This document shows positions 30,409 to 40,735 of a stretch of DNA of 64,000 nucleotides, piece by piece (the first letter of the stretch is position 1; each line of letters opens with the position of its first letter). The stretch is taken from positions 124,001-188,000 of the forward strand of contig NZ_ML660059.1 of NCBI RefSeq assembly GCF_007004665.1. The letters run 5' to 3'. A model generated the notes under the pieces. The model ran no database searches. It worked only from the letters and a program-made list of their open reading frames with translations, and had not been told where the DNA came from. Both the position numbers and the translations under genes were made by a program. The stretch is from Denitrobaculum tricleocarpae. GTDB lineage: Bacteria > Pseudomonadota > Alphaproteobacteria > Kiloniellales > Kiloniellaceae.

Positions 30409-30882
30409 TCAGGTCCCGGTCAAACGAGTCGGTCCGGTGCCTGCGTTGGCCTGACCCAGTTGAGATCCGTCGGAGGAAGTTTGCCCGGACAGGCCGCCCG
30501 CAGCGATCTGCCGCTGCCCCTCAGAAAATCCTGCTCCGGATCTGTGCGCGTCCCGGGCCGCCTGTTGCGATACTCTCTGCTTCAGACTGGTAATTTCGCG
30601 TTTGTACCCGACAGCTTCGAACTCCAGCCTGCGCGCCTTGCGGCGGGTCTTGCCGGCAGAGAACCAGAGCACCACTCCGCCACAGACGAAACCAATCACG
30701 AAGGTCGCAAGCACAGCAATGTATAGCGGCAGCGAGAAGGTCTGTTCGAGCGGCCAAAACCCGACCGCAATACTGTGGAGGTTGCTGACCGCAAAGATCA
30801 CCGCGATGACGGTCAGAGGCAGCGTGATGATCCAGGAGAGGTATTTCACATTCGGCTCGCTGATATTGCCTAAGGAATCCAA
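30409..30882 (-). CDS. LapA-domain membrane protein
   Basis: A small inner-membrane protein with two TM segments (about residues 13-30 and 51-74 of the 157-residue reading) and the LapA-type sequence FAVSNLHSIAVGFWPLEQTFSLPLYIAVLATF. A basic, helical cytoplasmic tail (RRKARRLEFEAVGYKREITSLKQRV) follows. LapA proteins take part in lipopolysaccharide assembly control in enterobacteria. GTG at 30849 is an equally good start (146 residues, VKYLSWIITLP). Its place after ihfB is common in alphaproteobacteria. Confidence 0.82.
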   Translation of the reverse strand: MDSLGNISEPNVKYLSWIITLPLTVIAVIFAVSNLHSIAVGFWPLEQTFSLPLYIAVLATFVIGFVCGGVVLWFSAGKTRRKARRLEFEAVGYKREITSLKQRVSQQAARDAHRSGAGFSEGQRQIAAGGLSGQTSSDGSQLGQANAGTGPTRLTGT

Positions 30883-31148
30883 AGCCTAATCAGGCCCTTA
30901 TCGTTCGCTCCAGAGCAGATTGAGCCAGAATGCCGAATTGCGATCGCGATCACGCGCGAACCGGTTCCACTCTCGACTGGCCCTGCCCCAGGACCGATGC
31001 AGGCGACGCAATCCAGCCGCATCGGCACCGCGTCGATGCTAGCACAGCTGCAACGCCACATGGAAGCGGCACAAGCATGGCTTTTACGCCATGAACAGGA
31101 CCCGGCAAAAGCCTGCGCCGGCCGAAATACGGTCTCTTCCGCTCCCGG

Positions 31149-31433
31149 TCAGGAATCGCCGTTGAGGCGCTCGCGCAGCTGCTTGCCTGTTTTGAAGAAA
31201 GGAATGTGCTTTTCGGATACGCTGACTGCGTCGCCGGTGCGCGGGTTCCGCCCGACACGGGCTTCCCTGTGCTTTACCGAGAAGGCCCCGAAACCGCGGA
31301 GTTCCACCCGGTCTCCACGTGCAAGCGCCTCGGAAATTTCATCAAAAATTGTCGTAACAATCCGCTCCACATCGCGATGATAAAGATGTGGATTTAGTTC
31401 CGCGATATGCTGAATGAGCTCCGACTTGGTCAT
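31149..31433 (-). CDS. ihfB: Integration host factor subunit beta
   Basis: A 94-residue HU/IHF-family DNA-bending protein with [12 protein letters not shown] at the start, the DNA-intercalating arm region [12 protein letters not shown] and a C-terminal [17 protein letters not shown] 31433 is preceded by a strong GGGGGAAGGGG. The upstream rpsA neighbour is the standard rpsA-ihfB pairing. IHF bends DNA between enhancers and sigma-54 promoters, relevant to the PEP-CTERM genes in this window. Confidence 0.95.
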   Translation of the reverse strand: MTKSELIQHIAELNPHLYHRDVERIVTTIFDEISEALARGDRVELRGFGAFSVKHREARVGRNPRTGDAVSVSEKHIPFFKTGKQLRERLNGDS

Positions 31434-31689
31434 AATGCCCCTTCCCCCTGGCAAGCCATGCGTATGAAGACCTTGAGTTGGTCAAAGCCTAAACGCCCCA
31501 TTTATCTGTTCAACCGCCAAAGTCGGGATTTTCGCGTGCCGTTTCGAATTCAGGTGAAGCGACAGAAGCAGGGAAACCGCTTTGGCTCTTTATCGTTATA
31601 CCGAAGGTTGCCAGAGCGATGCAGAGGCGTCAAGTGTAACCCACTAAGATCAAAGGTTTTTTTAACAACAGAGTTAACAAGACCTTCAC

Positions 31690-31725
31690 TATATACAGAA
31701 ACGGCCCGGCAAATCTGCCGGGCCG
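31690..31725 (-). terminator. Terminator after rpsA (minus strand)
   Basis: A perfect 10-bp stem, CGGCCCGGCA (31702-31711) with TGCCGGGCCG (31716-31725), is followed on the minus strand by TTTCTGTATATA. It lies 40 bases after the rpsA stop and would separate rpsA from ihfB. The rest of 31434-31765 contains no gene. Confidence 0.8.
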
Positions 31726-31765
31726 CTTTGTCAGAACGCGACGCAGATGCGCCGGATCAGGTCGA

Positions 31766-33589
31766 TCAGGCCTTGTCGCCGTCTTCCGCCTCTGCAGCTT
31801 CCGCTGGTGCTTCTTCAGCATCAGCGTCGGCAGCTTTGGCCTTTGCGGCGGCCTTTTTAGCGGGCTTAGGCGCCTCTTCATCACGGCTCTCCGCCGCTTT
31901 GGAAAGGGCCGCACCAAGGATATCACCAAGGCTGGCACCGGATTCGGTCGAACCGTAATCCGCCATAGCCTGTTTCTCTTCCTCGGCTTCACGCTGCTTG
32001 ATCGAGAGCGAGATTTTGCGGGTCTTGCCGTCGATCGTGGTGATCTTGGCATCGACCTTTTCCCCAACCGCAAAACGGTCCGGGCGCTGCTCGCTGCGAT
32101 CGCGGGAGAGTTCGGCCTTGCGGATGAAGCCCAGAGCGCCGTCGGCGAGCTGCACTTCGATGCCGCCGTCGGTGATCTGGTGAACCGTGACGGTCACCAC
32201 ATCGCCCTTCTTGATGTTCTGGGTCGAACCGGCGAAAGGATCGTCGGAAAGCTGCTTGATACCAAGGCTGATGCGCTCTTTGTCGACATCGACATCGAGA
32301 ACCTTGACCTTGACCATTGCGCCCTTCTCGTACTCCTTGACGGCTTCTTCGCCGGAGAGGTTCCAATCCAGATCGGAGAGGTGAACCATACCGTCGATTT
32401 CGCCAGGCAGGCCAACGAAGAGACCGAACTCGGTGATGTTCTTGATCTCGCCCTCGATCTCGCTGCCTGTCGGATAGTTGTCGACGAAGGCATCCCAAGG
32501 GTTGGAACCGCACTGCTTGAGACCAAGGCTGATCCGGCGCTTCTGCTCATCCACGTCGAGAACCATGACCTCGACTTCCTGGCTGGTCGAGACGATCTTG
32601 CCAGGGTGGATGTTCTTCTTGGTCCAGCTCATCTCTGAAACGTGGACCAGGCCTTCGATACCGGGCTCGAGCTCGACGAAAGCACCGTAGTCGGTGATGT
32701 TGGTCACGCGGCCGACGAACTTGGCACCCATCGGGTACTTCGCCGACACACCTTCCCAGGGATCGGCTTCAAGCTGCTTCATGCCCAGGCTGATACGCTG
32801 GGTTTCAGCATTGAAACGGATGACCTGAACATCGACCTGCTGACCGATGGACAGAGCTTCCGTCGGGTGATTGATGCGCTTCCAGGAGATATCGGTGACA
32901 TGCAAGAGGCCGTCGACACCGCCGAGATCGACGAAAGCGCCGTAGTCGGTGATGTTCTTGACCACACCTTGCAGGACCTGACCTTCCTTGAGGTTTGCCA
33001 CCAGTTCCGAACGCTGCTCGGCGCGGGTCTCCTCAAGAACGGCACGGCGCGAAACAACGATGTTGCCGCGGGCACGGTCCATTTTCAGGATCTGGAAAGG
33101 CTGCGGCGTTCCCATCAGGGGCGAAACGTCGCGAACCGGACGAATGTCGACCTGGCTGCCGGGCAGGAAGGCCACGGCGCCCGAGAGATCAACAGTGAAA
33201 CCGCCTTTGACGCGGCCGAAGATAACGCCGTTCACACGCTCGTTATCGTTGAAGGCCTTCTCGAGCTGGGTCCAGGCTTCCTCGCGCTTGGCTTTTTCGC
33301 GCGAGATCATAGCCTCGCCGTTTTTGTTCTCCATGCGCTCGAGGTAGACTTCGACGTCGTCGCCGACTTTCAGCTCGGGAACTTTTCCGGCCTCGGAAAA
33401 TTCTTTGAGGGCAACGCGGCCTTCCGATTTCAGGCCGACGTCGACCATGACGGAATCGCTGTCCATCGAAACGATGGTGCCTTTGAGAACGGTACCCTCA
33501 AGGCTCGGGATCGTGCCGAGGGATTCTTCAAGAAGTGCTGCGAAGCTTTCCTTCGCTGGGGTTTGGGTTTCTACGGCTGCTTCAGCCAT
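31766..33589 (-). CDS. rpsA: 30S ribosomal protein S1
   Basis: A 607-residue S1 with six OB-fold S1 repeats, seen as recurring VKNITDYGAFVDLGG, VTNITDYGAFVELEPG and IKNITEFGLFVGLPG segments. It binds mRNA leaders and helps load the 30S subunit. After about residue 560 the tail is Ala/Lys/Glu-rich. ATG 33589 has AAAGGA eight bases upstream. The aroA-cmk-rpsA-ihfB order is the classic one. Confidence 0.97.
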   Translation of the reverse strand: MAEAAVETQTPAKESFAALLEESLGTIPSLEGTVLKGTIVSMDSDSVMVDVGLKSEGRVALKEFSEAGKVPELKVGDDVEVYLERMENKNGEAMISREKAKREEAWTQLEKAFNDNERVNGVIFGRVKGGFTVDLSGAVAFLPGSQVDIRPVRDVSPLMGTPQPFQILKMDRARGNIVVSRRAVLEETRAEQRSELVANLKEGQVLQGVVKNITDYGAFVDLGGVDGLLHVTDISWKRINHPTEALSIGQQVDVQVIRFNAETQRISLGMKQLEADPWEGVSAKYPMGAKFVGRVTNITDYGAFVELEPGIEGLVHVSEMSWTKKNIHPGKIVSTSQEVEVMVLDVDEQKRRISLGLKQCGSNPWDAFVDNYPTGSEIEGEIKNITEFGLFVGLPGEIDGMVHLSDLDWNLSGEEAVKEYEKGAMVKVKVLDVDVDKERISLGIKQLSDDPFAGSTQNIKKGDVVTVTVHQITDGGIEVQLADGALGFIRKAELSRDRSEQRPDRFAVGEKVDAKITTIDGKTRKISLSIKQREAEEEKQAMADYGSTESGASLGDILGAALSKAAESRDEEAPKPAKKAAAKAKAADADAEEAPAEAAEAEDGDKA

Positions 33590-33843
33590 GTGTTAAAGTC
33601 CTTTCAAATCGCACTATACGGGCCGGCCGGTTGACTCCGGCGGTCTTCCCGGGACCATCCCGGGCTTACATTATGCCGTCCCGCCCCGCGGCACTTCCGG
33701 CCCACGGAAGACCACGTACCAGGCTGAACGACGACGGGGCGGCAAAGCCTGAGCCCACTGCCGCCGGTACAGATTCAATGCCTTCTGAAACCACCCTGAG
33801 GACATCAAGCCCCCGGCGGTAAACGGCCTGGAAAAGGGCGAGG

Positions 33844-34491
33844 CTAAAGGCCCCGCGACCGAATGACATCCAGTGCCGTTTCCAGGACCTTCCCGGCTTC
33901 CACTGTGCTGGTATCGAGATACACAGCATCTTCCGCCGGTTTCAAAGGAGCCGTGACACGCTGCGAGTCACGGGCATCCCGGTCTTTCAGATCCTGAAGA
34001 ACGCGCGCGTATATAGACTCATCGCCGCGTTCAATCAACTCTTTATGACGCCTTTCGGCCCGGGCCTCCGGTGTCGCGGTCACAAAAAACTTCAAATCGG
34101 CGTCCGGACAGACCACGGTTCCGATATCCCGGCCATCCAAAACGGCGCCAGCGGCCGGCCCATCGGCTAAATCCGGAGGATTTTTGGCAAAATCCCGCTG
34201 AAATTCCAAAAGAGCCGCACGCACCTGTGTGTTCACGGCGACCGTCGAAGCCGCCAATCCGACCGATTCACGGCGCAGATCCGGGCGCTCAAGGTCCCCG
34301 GGACCAAGGGATTCCGCCACACTGAGCGCCGCGACCGGGTCGCCCGGATCCTGATCCGCTTCGAGAATCTTCGCCCCGACGGCCCGGTAGATGGATCCGG
34401 TATCCAGGTACGCGAGCCGGAGTTCCCTGGCCAGGCTCCGGGCCAGCGTCCCTTTTCCGGCAGCAACAGGACCATCAACCGCAATAATCAT
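33844..34491 (-). CDS. cmk: Cytidylate kinase
   Basis: A 215-residue NMP kinase with the P-loop AVDGPVAAGKGTLARSLA, the DTGSIYRAVG substrate segment, and LDGRDIGTVVCPDADLKFFV. It phosphorylates CMP and dCMP. It is spaced five bases after aroA on the minus strand. The 254 bases between it and rpsA contain no gene I can support. Confidence 0.96.
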   Translation of the reverse strand: MIIAVDGPVAAGKGTLARSLARELRLAYLDTGSIYRAVGAKILEADQDPGDPVAALSVAESLGPGDLERPDLRRESVGLAASTVAVNTQVRAALLEFQRDFAKNPPDLADGPAAGAVLDGRDIGTVVCPDADLKFFVTATPEARAERRHKELIERGDESIYARVLQDLKDRDARDSQRVTAPLKPAEDAVYLDTSTVEAGKVLETALDVIRSRGL

Positions 34492-34496
34492 GCTGA

Positions 34497-35879
34497 TCAG
34501 GCCCCTGACGGTACCGGCGCGTTTCTGGCGAAAACATGCGCGCCCAGGCCTGTCATCAAGCGCTGAAAATCAGGAAAGGAGGTATCTATCGCCGTCGCAT
34601 CGTCAACTGTGACCGGCGCTTTGGACACCAGACCGAGCACCAGAAAGCTCATCGCGATCCGGTGATCGAAATGCGTCGCAACCGTCCCGCCGCCCTCCGG
34701 CCGATAGCCGGCCGCGGCTCCAACCCCGTGCACAATCAGGCTGTCCTCGCCCTCCTCGACTTTGACACCGCAGGCCTCAAGCCCGCGCGCGGTTGCCGCC
34801 AGACGGTCACACTCCTTGACCCGCAGCTCAGCAAGGCCCCGCATGACGGTCGTGCCCTCGGCACAGGCAGCCGCCATGGCCAGAACCGGATATTCATCGA
34901 TCATGGAAGGCGCCCGCTCAGCCGGCACTTCAATCCCCTGCAGAGGTCCGGCCCGGACGATCAAATCGGCGACCGGCTCGCCGCCTTCTTCGCGTTCATT
35001 CGTAAATTCGATGTTCGCGCCCATTTCACGCAACGTGATGAACAGGCCGATGCGATGGGGGTTCATACCGACAGCGCGCAGGGTGATTTCGGATCCGGGA
35101 CTCAAAAGGGCCGCAACCGACGGGAAGGCGGCAGAGGAGGGATCCGCGGGAACCGTGATATACCGACCGGTCAATTCGGGCTGTCCGGTCAGGGTCGTGG
35201 CACGCCCCTCGGATGTTTCCTCGACCTTTATCCGGGCACCGAAGTGCCGCAGCATTAATTCGCTATGGTCGCGGGTATGGGCAGGCTCGATCACCGTGGT
35301 CTCGCCGGGTGTATTCAGTCCGGCCAAGAGCACCGCCGATTTGACCTGCGCCGACGCCACCGGCAAGCGGTAAGTGATCGGAATTGGGCTGTCGCTTCCC
35401 TGAATGGTCAGGGGCAAAAGATCCCGTCCCTTCCCGGAAAGATCGGAACGACCGGTGAAGGCGGCCCCCATTTCACCCAAGGGCCTGGTCACCCGGCCCA
35501 TCGGCCGCCCGCGCAGGGATTCATCCCCGGTCATCGTCGCGGTCAAAGGATGGGTCGCCAGGAGGCCGAGCAGCAAACGTGCGGCAGTGCCCGAATTGCC
35601 CATATCGAGGACATTGGCCGGCTCTTGAAGACCACCAACACCACGTCCCCAGATATGCCAGACTCCATTGTCGTCCCGCTCGATCTCAGCACCGAGCGCC
35701 CGCATTGCCGCCGCCGTGCAGAGGACATCCTCGCCCTCAAGCAACCCCTCGACCCGGCTTTCACCTACCGCAATCGCGGAAAGCATCAGCGCGCGATGGG
35801 AAATAGACTTATCGCCCGGCACACGCACGTCGCCTGTCAGCGGTCCAGATGCTGTTGCAGTTAGAGGTTTGACGGTCAT
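34497..35879 (-). CDS. aroA: 3-phosphoshikimate 1-carboxyvinyltransferase (EPSP synthase)
   Basis: A 460-residue EPSP synthase with the N-terminal phosphate/PEP site [31 protein letters not shown], and the C-terminal [20 protein letters not shown] and [15 protein letters not shown]. It is the sixth step of the shikimate pathway. ATG 35879 is used; 35888 would add three residues. It is the first gene of the aroA-cmk-rpsA run. Confidence 0.97.
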   Translation of the reverse strand: MTVKPLTATASGPLTGDVRVPGDKSISHRALMLSAIAVGESRVEGLLEGEDVLCTAAAMRALGAEIERDDNGVWHIWGRGVGGLQEPANVLDMGNSGTAARLLLGLLATHPLTATMTGDESLRGRPMGRVTRPLGEMGAAFTGRSDLSGKGRDLLPLTIQGSDSPIPITYRLPVASAQVKSAVLLAGLNTPGETTVIEPAHTRDHSELMLRHFGARIKVEETSEGRATTLTGQPELTGRYITVPADPSSAAFPSVAALLSPGSEITLRAVGMNPHRIGLFITLREMGANIEFTNEREEGGEPVADLIVRAGPLQGIEVPAERAPSMIDEYPVLAMAAACAEGTTVMRGLAELRVKECDRLAATARGLEACGVKVEEGEDSLIVHGVGAAAGYRPEGGGTVATHFDHRIAMSFLVLGLVSKAPVTVDDATAIDTSFPDFQRLMTGLGAHVFARNAPVPSGA

Positions 35880-36277
35880 TTTTCTCAACCCGGTTTCGGC
35901 CCCGGCTCCTGCGTAGATTTTTGCTCACTTCCAACTGCGGCACCTGCAGGCCCGCAATGGGAAACTCCCTGGCCCCTCTCTTCCCAGCAGTCGGCATAGC
36001 GAGAAGCGGCCCTGCTCTAGCATACCGAAGCAGGATGACAAGCCTTTCAAGCAGGCACCTTCGGGTCATGGTCACCAGATCCAGTCACGAAACAGACGCA
36101 AAAACCCGTTCCGGGCTCATCGCGGTTCACCTGTCCTCTTTTTAATGAAAAAGCGGTCAGTCTTGGATTGTGACGCGCCGGAACGAGGTGATACATTCAA
36201 TTACCTTTTGACAGGCGCAGTCGAACATGGCAAACGCCACGCCCGTAGCCGTGTCGTAGTTGAGTGGAGAATTGGCC
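35880..36277. other. Divergent intergenic region, no gene supported
   Basis: 398 bases between the starts of aroA (minus) and the FYDLN-type gene (plus). It must contain both promoters. A minus-strand frame overlaps aroA's 5' end here but has no recognisable features. I see no repeat or clear regulatory motif. Confidence 0.4.
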
Positions 36278-36625
36278 GTGGCCAAGCCGGAGTGGGGTCT
36301 TAAGCGCGTCTGCCAGAGTTGCAGCGCCAAGTTTTACGATATGCAGCGCAATCCGATCACCTGCCCGAAGTGCGGCGCAAACTTCGATCCGGATGCTCTG
36401 TTGAAGTCCAGGCGCCCGAGACCGGCTGCCAAGGCAACGCCGAAGGAAGCCGTCAAGAAGCCGGTCGAAAGCGTGGAAGATGACGTTCTTCTGGACGATT
36501 CCGACGACGACGATCTTAAAACCGACGACGATGATGACGATGCTGTCCTGACCAACACAGACGACTTGGGCGGCGACTCGGACCTCGCGGATGTCGTCAT
36601 CGAGGGCAACGAAGAAGAGACCTGA
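36278..36625 (+). CDS. TIGR02300-type (FYDLN acid domain) zinc-ribbon protein
   Basis: A 115-residue protein. The N-terminal zinc ribbon has CQSC near residue 11 and CPKC near residue 29, with KFYDMQRNPITCPKCG between; FYDMQR stands where the family's FYDLN is named. The rest is a Lys/Pro/Ala segment, then a highly acidic Asp/Glu tail. The function of this alphaproteobacterial family is unknown. GTG 36278 is preferred over TTG 36260: TGGAGAA lies seven bases upstream and the product begins MAKPEWGLKR. The tRNA-Ala gene follows. Confidence 0.88.
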   Translation: MAKPEWGLKRVCQSCSAKFYDMQRNPITCPKCGANFDPDALLKSRRPRPAAKATPKEAVKKPVESVEDDVLLDDSDDDDLKTDDDDDDAVLTNTDDLGGDSDLADVVIEGNEEET

Positions 36626-36874
36626 GAGCGGTATAGCGCCGCCGGGCCGTCAATCATGGACGAACGCGGCCTTGAACGCCGCCGGTCGTTACCTCGCCCA
36701 TCGTTAGCTCGGCAAAAGCCCGCAAAGCGGCCAAAAACGCCAGCTGCCTCATTGTAACTGCCGCGGAACTGCCGCCACGATTTTTCCCTTGCCTTGATCC
36801 GGTGAGGCACATATCTTCCCGCCGACCGCGCGAGCCGTTTCCCGAACGGCACCAGAGCTTCGCGCGCGGCAGAT

Positions 36875-36941
<67 letters not shown>

Positions 36942-36950
<9 letters not shown>

Positions 36951-37074
36951 AACTTCCGTGAAATTCAGTTCCGCCTCAGGTTTGTTGGTTCGAACTCAGT
37001 TCCCGGGGCTCCACCAAATTTCCATGAAATTCGGTTCTACCTCGGATCGTTTGGTTCGAACTGAAGCCTTGAGA
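36942..37074 (+). repeat. Tandem duplication of the tRNA-Ala 3' end
   Basis: Starting inside the tRNA acceptor, GCTCCACCAAACTTCC (36942-) recurs as GCTCCACCAAATTTCC (37008-) at a 66-base period. Similarity continues through TGAAATTC, CCTC and GGTTCGAAC. Most differences are transitions. The intermediate copy retains T-loop-like GGTTCGAACTC followed by GGGGCTCCACCA. This looks like a decayed remnant of the tRNA 3' half, possibly an old attachment site. No integrase gene is nearby. Confidence 0.7.
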
Positions 37075-37145
37075 CTCAGGCGCATTTCCCCAACACATCG
37101 CCTCGCCCGCGAGGGGCCGGATCGGACTGCGTCTGCGTGCCGTCT

Positions 37146-38798
37146 TCAGCCAACCGCAGATTCCGCCCCGAAAGTCGTATGACGGCCCGGCGCAGCGGCG
37201 AGCAGCGATTTTGTGTAATCGTGGCTGGGCGAAGCATAGACCTGCGCAGTGGGTCCCTGTTCGACGACCTGTCCCCGCTGCATCACCATGATCCGGTCGC
37301 AGACCTGCGCGGCCACACGCAAGTCATGCGTGATGAAAAGCATGGCAAGATCGAAGCGTTTGCGGACGTCGTCCAGCAGCTCCAGCACCTGCGCCTGTAC
37401 GGAGACATCCAAGGCCGACACCGCCTCGTCGGCGATCAGGACCTTTGGTTCCATGGCCAGCGCCCGGGCGATACAGATGCGTTGACGCTGACCGCCGGAG
37501 AACTGGTGCGGGAAGCGCTCCAGCGCATCGGGTGACAACCCGACGACATTCATGAGATCCCGGGCCCTTGCGAGTGCATCGTCCTTCGAAAGGCCAAAGT
37601 TCATCGGTCCCTCGACGATCGACTGTCCGACCGTGCGCCGGGGATTGAGGGAGCGGTAGGGGTCCTGAAACACGATCTGTACATCGCGGCGGTAAGGCCG
37701 CAGGGCTTTTTCGCCGAGGCCGGCGATGTTGTTGCCCGCAATCATGATTTCGCCGTCGGTCGGATCGATCAGACGGACGATGCAGCGGGCAACGGTCGAT
37801 TTTCCCGATCCGGATTCGCCAACGACGCCGAGGGTTTCGCCGCGGTGCACGACTAGCTCGACATTCTGCGCCGCATGGACCTCACGTCCGCGCTTGAACC
37901 AGCCGCCGGAGCCGTAGGTCTTGTTGAGGTTCCGGGCAGACAGTGCCGGCCGCTCCCGATCAACCGGCTCGCGGACCGGCGGCGTCAGGCTGGGCACGGA
38001 TGCCATCAACATCTTGGTGTAGGGATGCTGCGGCTTGCCGATAACCTCGCCCGCCGTACCCTGCTCGACCACCTTGCCGTGCTGCATCACGATTACCCGG
38101 TCGGCGATTTCGGCGACGACACCGAAGTCGTGGGTGATGAACATGACGCCGGTGCCATGGCGGCGCTGGATATCCTTGATCAGCTCCAGGATCTGCGCCT
38201 GCGTGGTCACATCGAGGGCCGTCGTCGGCTCATCCGCGATCAGCAGCCCGGGTTCCAGCGCCAGAGCCATGGCAATCATGATGCGCTGGCGTTGGCCGCC
38301 GGAAAGCTGATGCGGAAAGGAATGGAACAGCTGCTCGGGTTCGGGCAGACTGACGTCCTTCATCACTTCCAGAACCCGCTGATTGCGTGCCTGCGCGTTC
38401 ATCGGACTGTGGATCTCCAGCATCTCGGCAATCTGCTCGCCGACTTTCATGACCGGGTTCAGCGCCGTCATCGGCTCTTGAAAAATCATCGCCATGCGTT
38501 CGCCGCGCAGGCGCCGCAGCTCCGTCTCGCTCTTGGTCAGGAGTTCGTCGCCCTGCAGCAGGATTTCGCCCGCAACCGGCGTCAGGTCCTTGCGCGGGAT
38601 CAGGCCCATCACGGTGTGGGCTGTCACCGACTTGCCGGAACCGGACTCTCCGACCACACACACGATCTCGCCGGGCCCGACGTCAAAGGACACGTCCTCT
38701 ACGGCGAAGTCCCGGTCGGCATCGTCCGGCAGGCGGACCGTCAGGCCACGGACCGTGAGGACAGGATGCGCGCTGGCGTTCATGTTCTCGCGGCCCAT
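37146..38798 (-). CDS. Peptide ABC transporter, fused dual ATP-binding protein
   Basis: 550 residues with two complete ABC ATPase halves: Walker A GESGSGKS in each (about residues 50 and 335), signatures LSGGQRQR and FSGGQRQR, and Walker B LLIADEPTTALDVT and VLIADEAVSALDVS. It corresponds to DppD and DppF fused, like GsiA. The ATG overlaps the permease stop as TAATG; a second ATG at 38783 is possible. It powers the two permeases encoded upstream. Confidence 0.95.
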   Translation of the reverse strand: MGRENMNASAHPVLTVRGLTVRLPDDADRDFAVEDVSFDVGPGEIVCVVGESGSGKSVTAHTVMGLIPRKDLTPVAGEILLQGDELLTKSETELRRLRGERMAMIFQEPMTALNPVMKVGEQIAEMLEIHSPMNAQARNQRVLEVMKDVSLPEPEQLFHSFPHQLSGGQRQRIMIAMALALEPGLLIADEPTTALDVTTQAQILELIKDIQRRHGTGVMFITHDFGVVAEIADRVIVMQHGKVVEQGTAGEVIGKPQHPYTKMLMASVPSLTPPVREPVDRERPALSARNLNKTYGSGGWFKRGREVHAAQNVELVVHRGETLGVVGESGSGKSTVARCIVRLIDPTDGEIMIAGNNIAGLGEKALRPYRRDVQIVFQDPYRSLNPRRTVGQSIVEGPMNFGLSKDDALARARDLMNVVGLSPDALERFPHQFSGGQRQRICIARALAMEPKVLIADEAVSALDVSVQAQVLELLDDVRKRFDLAMLFITHDLRVAAQVCDRIMVMQRGQVVEQGPTAQVYASPSHDYTKSLLAAAPGRHTTFGAESAVG

Positions 38799-39691
38799 TA
38801 CATTTTCCTCGCGATACGGGGATCCAATGTATCCCGTAGACCGTCACCCACAACGTTTACCGCCAGAACGGTTACAGCAAGGGCGATGCCGGGGTAAAAG
38901 ATGATCCAGGGCGAAAGCTGAAAATAGGTCCGGCCCTCCGACATGATGTTGCCCCAGCTGGGGATCTCCGGCGGGATACCCGCGCCGATGAAGCCCAGGA
39001 TTGATTCCGTCAGCATGGCCGAGCCGCAAATGTAGGTCGCCAGTACGATCAAGGGCGCGATGGTGTTTGGCAGGATATGCCGGATCAGGATCAGCGGCAG
39101 ATTGGTGCCTGACGCGATCGCGGCCTCGACATAGGGTTCCTCGCGTACGGACAGAACGACGGAACGCACGAGACGCACCACCCGCGGAAGCTCGGGAATG
39201 GCGATCGCGATCACGACCGTCATGAGTGTCGCGCCGGAAAGCGAAATCAGCGCGATGGCCAGAAGGATCCCTGGGATCGACATCAGGCCGTCCATCACCC
39301 GCATCACCACCGCGTCGAGCACACGGATGTAGCCCGAGACCATGCCGATGATCAGACCGAGAGAAACCGCGAAAAGCGAAACCGCGAGACCGACGACGAG
39401 CGAAATGCGGGCACCGTAGATGACGCGCGCGAAGGTGTCGCGGCCCAGATAGTCGGTGCCGAACCAGTTGTCGCCGGACGGGACCTTCAGGCGGTTGAGC
39501 GGATTGAGAGCAATGGGATCGACCGTAAAGAGCGGGCCCAGAACTGCGACGATAACCATGAAGGCCAGCAGAACGCCGCCCCAGAAGATCGAGCGATGCC
39601 GCAGCAGAAGCACGAAGAGATGCGGGTCGCTCGACGCCGGTGCAACGAGGAGACCTGGCGCTTTGCCGGAAGTTGAAGGTGTATCCGTCAA
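38798..39691 (-). CDS. Peptide ABC transporter permease, DppC type
   Basis: 297 residues: a cytoplasmic N-terminus, one TM, the OppC-type segment GTDYLGRDTFARVIYGARISL, then a five-TM permease domain with an EAA-loop (EEPYVEAAIASGTNLPLILIRH is the coupling region). Its ATG overlaps the previous permease stop by four bases. With the DppB-type partner it forms the channel. Confidence 0.94.
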   Translation of the reverse strand: MTDTPSTSGKAPGLLVAPASSDPHLFVLLLRHRSIFWGGVLLAFMVIVAVLGPLFTVDPIALNPLNRLKVPSGDNWFGTDYLGRDTFARVIYGARISLVVGLAVSLFAVSLGLIIGMVSGYIRVLDAVVMRVMDGLMSIPGILLAIALISLSGATLMTVVIAIAIPELPRVVRLVRSVVLSVREEPYVEAAIASGTNLPLILIRHILPNTIAPLIVLATYICGSAMLTESILGFIGAGIPPEIPSWGNIMSEGRTYFQLSPWIIFYPGIALAVTVLAVNVVGDGLRDTLDPRIARKM

Positions 39692-40629
39692 TATCTGATC
39701 CTCGGGTCAAAGAAGCAGTAGCTCAGATCGATCAGCAGATTGATCAGGATGTAGACGAAGCTGAAGAGCAGGATCAGCCCCTGGATGATCGGATAGTCCC
39801 GCTTCAGAACGGCATCCAATACCAGCCGCCCGAGGCCGGGAATGTTATAGACGCTCTCGGTCACCACCACGCCACCGATCAGCAGGGCAATCCCCAGGCC
39901 GATAACAGTGACAATCGGTACGGCGGCATTGCGCAGCGCATGGCGGAGCAGAACTTTGAACTCGCTCTGGCCTTTGGCGCGCGCGGTTCGGATATAGTCC
40001 TCCTGCAAAACCTCCATCACGGATGCCCGGGTCATACGGGAAACAAGCGCGATGAAAATGACGGACAGCGTCATGGTCGGCAGAGCGATATGCCGGAAGA
40101 AAGGCCCAACGCCGTCGAAGATGCTTTTGTATCCCTGAACCGGCAACCAGCGCAGTTCCATGGAGAGGAAATAAATCAGAATGTAGCCAAGCACGAAGAC
40201 CGGAATCGAAAATCCACCGACCGAAAAGAGCATGACGAAGCGGTCGACCAGACTGCCTGATTTCCAGGCCGCAAGCGTACCCAGCGGAACGGCAACGATA
40301 ATCGTGAAAAGCAGCGTCGTGATCGTAAGGGAAATTGTCGGCTCCAGGCGCTGCGCGATCAGCGTCGTGACCGGCAGGTTGGTGAAGATCGAGATCCCGA
40401 GGTCACCCTGTGCAAGGCTGCCGATCCAGGTGAAGAACTGCACGAAAATCGGCTCGTTGAGCCCAAGCTGTTCGCGGATGCGCGCGATGTCTTCCGCGGT
40501 TGCATAATCGCCTGCAATAACCGCAGCAGGGTCGCCAGGCGAGAGGCGCAGCATCAGAAAGACAAACAAGGCAACCACGCCCATGACGGGGACAGTCGCC
40601 AGAATACGTTTAAAGATATAGCCGGTCAT
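39688..40629 (-). CDS. Peptide ABC transporter permease, DppB type
   Basis: 313 residues, six TM segments, opening MTGYIFKRILATVPVMGVVA as in the DppB family, with the EAA-like loop RTARAKGQSEFKVLLRHALRN. It lies downstream of the binding-protein gene, separated by a large hairpin. Confidence 0.94.
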   Translation of the reverse strand: MTGYIFKRILATVPVMGVVALFVFLMLRLSPGDPAAVIAGDYATAEDIARIREQLGLNEPIFVQFFTWIGSLAQGDLGISIFTNLPVTTLIAQRLEPTISLTITTLLFTIIVAVPLGTLAAWKSGSLVDRFVMLFSVGGFSIPVFVLGYILIYFLSMELRWLPVQGYKSIFDGVGPFFRHIALPTMTLSVIFIALVSRMTRASVMEVLQEDYIRTARAKGQSEFKVLLRHALRNAAVPIVTVIGLGIALLIGGVVVTESVYNIPGLGRLVLDAVLKRDYPIIQGLILLFSFVYILINLLIDLSYCFFDPRIRY

Positions 40630-40643
40630 ATTGACTCAAGTCC

Positions 40644-40701
40644 TTCCGCGCCGCCGGCTAACACCGCAATAGAATACTCGGGTGTTGCCGGAGGCGCGGA
40701 A
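40644..40701 (-). promoter_or_regulatory. Large intercistronic hairpin between binding-protein and permease genes
   Basis: 22 bases at 40644-40665 (TTCCGCGCC, CCGGC, AACACC) pair with 40681-40701 around a 15-base loop, with one mismatch and one bulge. It lies between the solute-binding protein stop and the first permease start. No T-tract follows on the minus strand, so it is more likely a transcript-stabilising or attenuating stem that lets the binding protein be made in excess. Confidence 0.75.
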
Positions 40702-40735
40702 GCACATCCAGTTCTGTTAAAGGCTACGTGCCGGT

